A stretch of 64,000 nucleotides of DNA, taken from Pseudomonas sp. sp1636 (GTDB taxonomy: Bacteria > Pseudomonadota > Gammaproteobacteria > Pseudomonadales > Pseudomonadaceae). A model generated the notes under the pieces. That model saw only the letters and a list, made by a program, of their open reading frames with translations. It was not told the origin of the DNA and ran no database searches. The stretch spans positions 28,551-92,550 of the forward strand of contig NZ_JARRAB010000021.1 of assembly GCF_030376615.1 (NCBI RefSeq). Direction: 5' to 3'. Of this stretch, positions 57,707 to 64,000 are shown in pieces (positions within the stretch are counted from its first letter, which is position 1; each line of letters opens with the position of its first letter). The position numbers were made by a program, and so were the translations under genes.

Positions 57707-60700
57707 TTATACCGGTGCCTTCTCGGTAGCGCCAACCGAACGACGCGGGCTGAGGAAATTATGGGCGAATACGTCGGCGGCGAGGGGGCGGCTGAGGACG
57801 AAGCCCTGGATCTGTTCGCAGCCTTCGGCGGCGAGAAACAGTTCCTGGGCCTTGGTTTCCACGCCTTCGGCGATCACCGTGAGTTGCATGCTGCGGCCGA
57901 GGGCAATGATGGCGCGGGCAATGGCTACGTCGTGCGGGTCGCTCGGCAGGCCGCGGACGAAGGATTTGTCGATCTTCAGGGTGTCCAGCGGCAGGCGCTT
58001 GAGGTAGCTCAGCGAGGAGTAGCCGGTGCCGAAGTCGTCGATGGCCAGTTGCACGCCGAGGGCTTTCAGTTGGTGGAGGAGGCTCAGGGCGTCCTCGGTC
58101 TGGTTCATGATGAAGCTTTCGGTGATTTCCAGTTGCAGCAGGCTGGGGTCGAGCGCGTGCTCGTCGAGCAGGCGCGAGATGCGCTCGAACAGGTGCGGCT
58201 GGCGCAGTTGGGCGCCGGCCAGGTTGACCGAGAGCGGGCCGAAAGGCGCGTGGAGGATTTGCCATTCGCGCATTTGCCAGCAGGCTTGTTGCAGCACCCA
58301 GTCGCCCAGCGGCAGGATCAGGCCGGTTTCCTCGGCCAGTGGGATGAAGCGGTCGGGCGGGATTTCGCCAAACACGGGATGGATCCAGCGAATCAGGGCT
58401 TCGGCGCCGGCCAGACATTGGCTGCTCAGGCTGAGTTTGGGCTGGTAATAGAGGTGCAGTTCTTCACGCTCCAGGGCGCGGCGCAGTTCATGTTCCAGGG
58501 CCATGCGTTCGGTGGCCTGGAAGGTCAGGTCGCGGGTGTACATTTCGACCCGGTTGCGGCCTTTGGCTTTGGCGCGGTACATGGCGGCGTCGGCGTTTTT
58601 CACCAGGGTGGCGACATCCAGGCCGTCCTCCGGGTAGAGGCTGATGCCGATGCTGGCGCTGATATAGAACTGGTGGTCGTCGACCTGGAAGGGCGGGCTG
58701 AAGCAGGCGAGCAGTTTGTTGGCGACCAGTTTGGCGTCGTCGGTCTGGTGCAGGCCTGGTAGCAGGAGGATGAATTCGTCGCCACCCAGGCGGGCAACGG
58801 TGTCGATGTCGCGCAGTTGTTCCTTGAGGCGAATGGCGATGCTCTTGAGCAGTTGGTCGCCGACCGGGTGGCCAAGGCTGTCGTTGATGTGCTTGAAGCG
58901 GTCGAGGTCGAGAAACAGGATCGCGCCTTGGCGGTCGTCGGTTTGCGCATCGTCGAGTGCGGCATGTAGCCGGGTTTCGAACAACATGCGGTTGGGCAGG
59001 CCGGTCAAGGGGTCGTGGTGGGCTTGGTGGTCGAGTCGGGCCTGGGCATGTTTGAGTGAGCTGATGTCGGCGAATACGGCGACGAAGTGCGTGGTCTGCT
59101 GGGCTTGATTGCACACGGCGTTGATGGTCAGCCATTCCGGAAAGATCTCGGCGTTCTTGCGCTTGTTCCAGATTTCCCCTTGCCAGTGTCCTTCATCTTC
59201 CAGTTGGTGCCACATTGCGCTGTAGAAGGCGCTGTCATGTTGGCCGGAGGCAAGCAGTCGGGGGGTTTGCCCAAGTACTTCGGCTTCGCTAAAGCCGGTA
59301 ATTGCGCTGAAAGCGCGGTTGACCGCGACTATGCGCTGCTGAGGATCGGTGATCATCACGCCTTCGGCGGTACTTTCGAACACGGTGGCGGCCTGCTGGA
59401 GCTTTTCCTGCATGGCCTGGCGTTCGGTGATGTCGCGGGCGATGGTCAGCAGGCAGGGCTCGTCGCCGACCTGAATCGGTTGGGCGGACAGCTCGCACAG
59501 GCGTATCTGGCCCGCGCGGGTGCGGATCGGCGCGCTCAGATCACGGACTCTGCCGTGCAGGCCGATCTGTTCGATCATCCTGGCGCGGTCTGCGGGGTTG
59601 GCCCAGATACCCAGTTGCAGGGTCGAGCGCTCGGCGGCTTCGCTGCTGCTGTACCCGGTGATGCGGCTGAAACCCTCATTGACTTCGATCAGTTGGCCGT
59701 CGCGGACACGGCTGATCAACAGGCCGTCGGGGGAGGCGTGGAAGGCTTTGGCGAATTTATCTTCGGAAATCAGCAGTTGCTGCTGGGTGGCTTTGAGTTG
59801 GCTGATGTCGCGTACGATTATCACCAGCGCCGGGGTGTCGACGAGCTGGAAGGCCTGGGCGGAGATCAGGCCGATGAAGCGTTGCCCGTCGCGCCGCTGG
59901 AAGGGCATCTCCAGGTTGCGCAGGCGTTTGCCTTGCAGGAGGTTGAGCAGGGTCGGGCCGATGTCGGGAATGCCCCAGATATTCAGTTCACTGGCGGTTT
60001 TGCCGAGCGCTTCGCTGACCGGGATGCCGGTCTGTTGCTCGAAGGCATTGTTGACGTCCAGCAAGCGGCCGTCGGCGCGGCGGGCGATCACCAGGATGTC
60101 CGGGCACTGCTGGAACACCGAAGCGAACTTCTGTTCGGAGAGGCGCAAGGCCTGCTCGACCTGCTTGGCTTCGCTGATGTCGACCATCAGGCCGCGCATG
60201 ATCGTCTCGTCGCCATTGCGGGTCAGGGTGACGATGTCGCGGATCCATAGCAGTCGGCCGTCGGCGGTATACATCCGGTAGTCCAGGCTACGGTCGCGGC
60301 CGGCGGCGCTTTCGCGTTGGCAGTGGTCGATGGCTCGTTGTGCATCCTCTGGGTGCAGGGTGCTCAGCCAGAAGCCTGGACGCTTCCAGTCGGCCAGTGG
60401 GTAGCCGAGCAGTTTTTCCGCGTGCGGCGAGACATAGGTGAAGCTGTGGTCGTCCCGGCGTGCCTCCCAGGCAATAGCCGAGAGGTTTTCCACCAGGCTG
60501 CGGTAGTGCTGTTCGCTGTTGCGCAGTTCCTGTTCGAGCAGGCTGCGGGTGACCATTTCGCTGTGCAGGCGGCGGTTGATGCGCAGTATCGCGGCGATGA
60601 TGGCGCACAGTGCGAGCAAGCCCGGGAGGCCATACAGCAAGAGTTCGCGCCAGACACTGCGCCTGTCCTGCAAGTTGTCGACCCAGCGTGCCTGTAGGGC

Positions 60701-61441
60701 GCCGATTTCGTCGCTGCCGATGTTGGCGAGGAGTTTGTCGAGAATCCCGATGAGGATCGCCTGGTCGTGTGGCGCGGCCATGGCGAGTTGATAGCGATAG
60801 GGCGTTTCGCCGCTGATGATCAGACCTTTCAGTTTGAGCTGGCGCAGGCTCCAGACACTGGAGGCGAGGTCGCCGATCAAGGCATCGGCCTGGCCGATGG
60901 CGAGTGCGTGCAGCGCGGCATTGACCGTCGGCAGCGGTAGCAGGTGGAGATCCGGGTGTTGGCTGCGCAGCAGTTCGTGGGGGGCGTAGTCCTCGACCAC
61001 GGCAATCTTCAGGCCGTAAAGGTCTTTCATTGCGCGTGGCTGCGGCCCGTCATCGCGCGCCAGGATGACGATGGGGAAGTCCAGGTAGGGGCGGGTAAAG
61101 GCCAGGTAGGCCTGCCGTTCTGGCGTGGCCATCACGGCGGGCAGCAAGTCGAGCTGACCGGCCTTGGCCTGCTCCAGTACCGCGCTCCAGCTGCTCGGTG
61201 CGCTCGGCTGCAGGCTCACCCCCAGGCGTTGTTCAAGCAGTGCGATGTAGTCGGCAGCCAGGCCTTGGTAGCGGCCCTGTGCGTCGCGGAGCTCGAATGG
61301 CGGCCAGGAATCATCGATGCCCAGGTGCAGCACCGGGTGCTCGGCCAGCCAGGCGCGCTCGTCCTCATTGAGCGCCAAGGCTGCCACCGGACTGACCCAA
61401 TACACCAGACACAACAGGAGAATGGCCGGCAATCTCGGCAT
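57707..61441 (-). CDS. rmcA: RmcA-like periplasmic-sensor PAS-GGDEF-EAL protein
   Basis: 1244 residues. Signal peptide, SBP_bac_3-type periplasmic ligand domain (about 35-260), TM segment LLLYGLPGLLALCAIIAAIL (about 268-287), four PAS domains (about 305-790), GGDEF domain with intact ARLGGDEFILLLPG, EAL domain with intact AGAEALIRW and DDFGTGYSSLSYLKR. Size, order and position beside the tRNA and rpoD match PAO1 PA0575 (RmcA) as remembered, a phenazine/redox-responsive controller that lowers c-di-GMP and affects biofilm. Both active motifs are kept, so it may both make and break c-di-GMP, with EAL activity the known main one. Confidence 0.92.
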   Translation of the reverse strand: MPRLPAILLLCLVYWVSPVAALALNEDERAWLAEHPVLHLGIDDSWPPFELRDAQGRYQGLAADYIALLEQRLGVSLQPSAPSSWSAVLEQAKAGQLDLLPAVMATPERQAYLAFTRPYLDFPIVILARDDGPQPRAMKDLYGLKIAVVEDYAPHELLRSQHPDLHLLPLPTVNAALHALAIGQADALIGDLASSVWSLRQLKLKGLIISGETPYRYQLAMAAPHDQAILIGILDKLLANIGSDEIGALQARWVDNLQDRRSVWRELLLYGLPGLLALCAIIAAILRINRRLHSEMVTRSLLEQELRNSEQHYRSLVENLSAIAWEARRDDHSFTYVSPHAEKLLGYPLADWKRPGFWLSTLHPEDAQRAIDHCQRESAAGRDRSLDYRMYTADGRLLWIRDIVTLTRNGDETIMRGLMVDISEAKQVEQALRLSEQKFASVFQQCPDILVIARRADGRLLDVNNAFEQQTGIPVSEALGKTASELNIWGIPDIGPTLLNLLQGKRLRNLEMPFQRRDGQRFIGLISAQAFQLVDTPALVIIVRDISQLKATQQQLLISEDKFAKAFHASPDGLLISRVRDGQLIEVNEGFSRITGYSSSEAAERSTLQLGIWANPADRARMIEQIGLHGRVRDLSAPIRTRAGQIRLCELSAQPIQVGDEPCLLTIARDITERQAMQEKLQQAATVFESTAEGVMITDPQQRIVAVNRAFSAITGFSEAEVLGQTPRLLASGQHDSAFYSAMWHQLEDEGHWQGEIWNKRKNAEIFPEWLTINAVCNQAQQTTHFVAVFADISSLKHAQARLDHQAHHDPLTGLPNRMLFETRLHAALDDAQTDDRQGAILFLDLDRFKHINDSLGHPVGDQLLKSIAIRLKEQLRDIDTVARLGGDEFILLLPGLHQTDDAKLVANKLLACFSPPFQVDDHQFYISASIGISLYPEDGLDVATLVKNADAAMYRAKAKGRNRVEMYTRDLTFQATERMALEHELRRALEREELHLYYQPKLSLSSQCLAGAEALIRWIHPVFGEIPPDRFIPLAEETGLILPLGDWVLQQACWQMREWQILHAPFGPLSVNLAGAQLRQPHLFERISRLLDEHALDPSLLQLEITESFIMNQTEDALSLLHQLKALGVQLAIDDFGTGYSSLSYLKRLPLDTLKIDKSFVRGLPSDPHDVAIARAIIALGRSMQLTVIAEGVETKAQELFLAAEGCEQIQGFVLSRPLAADVFAHNFLSPRRSVGATEKAPV

Positions 61442-61505
61442 GGCGGCCTCGTGGCGGAGCGAATGATATTCGGAGTGTAGACGGGGCTTGGCTAGGCAGA
61501 TAGCA

Positions 61506-61533
61506 AAACCCCCCGGGATTGGCCGGGGGGTTT
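61506..61533 (-). terminator. Rho-independent terminator after rpoD
   Basis: AAACCCCCCGG / CCGGGGGGTTT with a 6-base loop, T-run on the minus strand. Confidence 0.9.
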
Positions 61534-61536
61534 GTA

Positions 61537-63387
<1,851 letters not shown>

Positions 63388-63454
63388 AACACCCTATCCA
63401 CTGAAGGTCTTGGCGGGCTAAAAACAAGCCGCGGATTATACCCGAATAAGACCC

Positions 63455-64000
63455 CTATGCGCCAGTTGGGCTCGGGATTACCGGTGATGCATTACGGCTC
63501 AGCAGGTTGCGCAGTTGGTTTTTTTCCTCTGCACTCAACTCACTTTGACGGGCTTTGTGGATCAAATGTTCCAGGCTGCGCTCGCGTTGGCGGGCCACAA
63601 GACTAGTTATAGTGTCGAAAAACTGTTGTTCAAGGTTGTCGGCTGAAATCAGCCATTCCTTTTCCGCCAGGGCCCGTAACAGGCGGCCCTGTTCGGTGCC
63701 GTGCCAGCGCGCGAGCAGTTGCAGGGCGCGCAGTTTCGGGTTCTTTTGCAGGGCGCCGAGCAGGGCGACCAGCAGCTGTGCGTAGGTGTCGTCTTCGGCG
63801 GCGAAGTGGCTGACGTCTTCGACGTTCTGTGCCAGTTCGGGGTGGTGCAGCAGGGTGCGTAACGCGCTCAGGTGCGGCGATTCGACGCTGACGGCGGTGC
63901 GGGGTGCGCGTGGGGTGAAGTCGTCGCGGCCCTTTTTGCTCCGCTTGCCGCCTTCTTTCTTCCAGTCGCTCTTGCCCTGGCTGCGCTCGAAGCCCGCCGT
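63455..64000 (-). CDS. dnaG: DNA primase, C-terminal part (runs off the window)
   Basis: Partial, 181 codons plus stop, read by hand from the window end. It reads ERSQGKSDWKKEGGKRSKK, then LRALQLLARWHGTEQGRLLR, ISADNLEQQFFDTITSLVAR and HKARQSELSAEEKNQLRNLL, ending SPTGA. This is the basic linker and helicase-binding domain (DnaB-interaction) of Pseudomonas DnaG. It precedes rpoD on the same strand, the normal macromolecular synthesis operon. Confidence 0.93.
   Translation of the reverse strand, partial: TAGFERSQGKSDWKKEGGKRSKKGRDDFTPRAPRTAVSVESPHLSALRTLLHHPELAQNVEDVSHFAAEDDTYAQLLVALLGALQKNPKLRALQLLARWHGTEQGRLLRALAEKEWLISADNLEQQFFDTITSLVARQRERSLEHLIHKARQSELSAEEKNQLRNLLSRNASPVIPSPTGA

Overview
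The window reads as a chromosome segment of a gamma-proteobacterium of the genus Pseudomonas. The evidence is high-GC coding sequence, a biotin operon in the order bioB-bioF-bioH-bioC-bioD beside comF, srkA, rarD and glcB genes, three-gene acyl-CoA dehydrogenase remains after bioD, and a dnaG-rpoD pair next to an rmcA-type c-di-GMP gene and an Ile2 tRNA. As I remember it, this order matches two blocks of the P. aeruginosa PAO1 map (about PA0482-PA0508 and PA0574.1-PA0577); I could not check this. Intergenic DNA carries REP-type hairpins and MITE-like palindromes, also usual for the genus.

Layout. 1-12.3 kb: a glutathione transferase, a two-gene sodium:solute symporter, tRNA hydroxylase trhP, a DnaQ-like exonuclease overlapping a cNMP/CBS/DUF294 protein, and a leftward group of DUF2946 protein, TonB-dependent receptor, sialidase-like protein and thioredoxin-like protein that looks like a metal-uptake set. 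12.5-29.2 kb: core metabolism (malate synthase G, biotin synthesis, two large acyl-CoA dehydrogenases with a PsrA-type operator, and a fossil of a third). 29.3-41.4 kb: an AmpG-type transporter, an alkyltransferase-like protein, two tandem DUF481 proteins, endonuclease I, a PhoX remnant, a TetR-hydrolase pair, an FMN reductase, and a LysR, polyamine-binding protein and agmatinase group.

41.45-57.7 kb is a genomic island. An intact tRNA-Ile2(CAT) stands at its right edge, and a 40-bp copy of the tRNA 3' part (2 mismatches) stands at its left edge. A third, diverged copy at 43.8 kb suggests two islands in tandem. No integrase remains. Cargo: a HipBA-type toxin-antitoxin; an AT-rich OLD nuclease plus UvrD-like helicase pair (Gabija-like); an Mrr-type nuclease; a NERD/zinc-ribbon protein; a PIN-toxin operon whose toxin is broken by one amber codon; and an orphan type VI secretion cassette (PAAR protein, an effector with a caspase-like His-Gly/Ala-Cys dyad, its coupled exported partner, duplicated lipoproteins, a CHAP amidase and a toxin-tip/immunity-like pair) flanked by two near-identical metallophosphoesterase genes.

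57.7-64 kb returns to core genome: rmcA-like GGDEF/EAL protein, rpoD, and the 3' part of dnaG, which runs off the window.

The parts most likely to be new are the PAAR cassette with its clan CD-like effector and the tandem-island architecture. The Gabija-like pair is a recognisable but divergent defence system.
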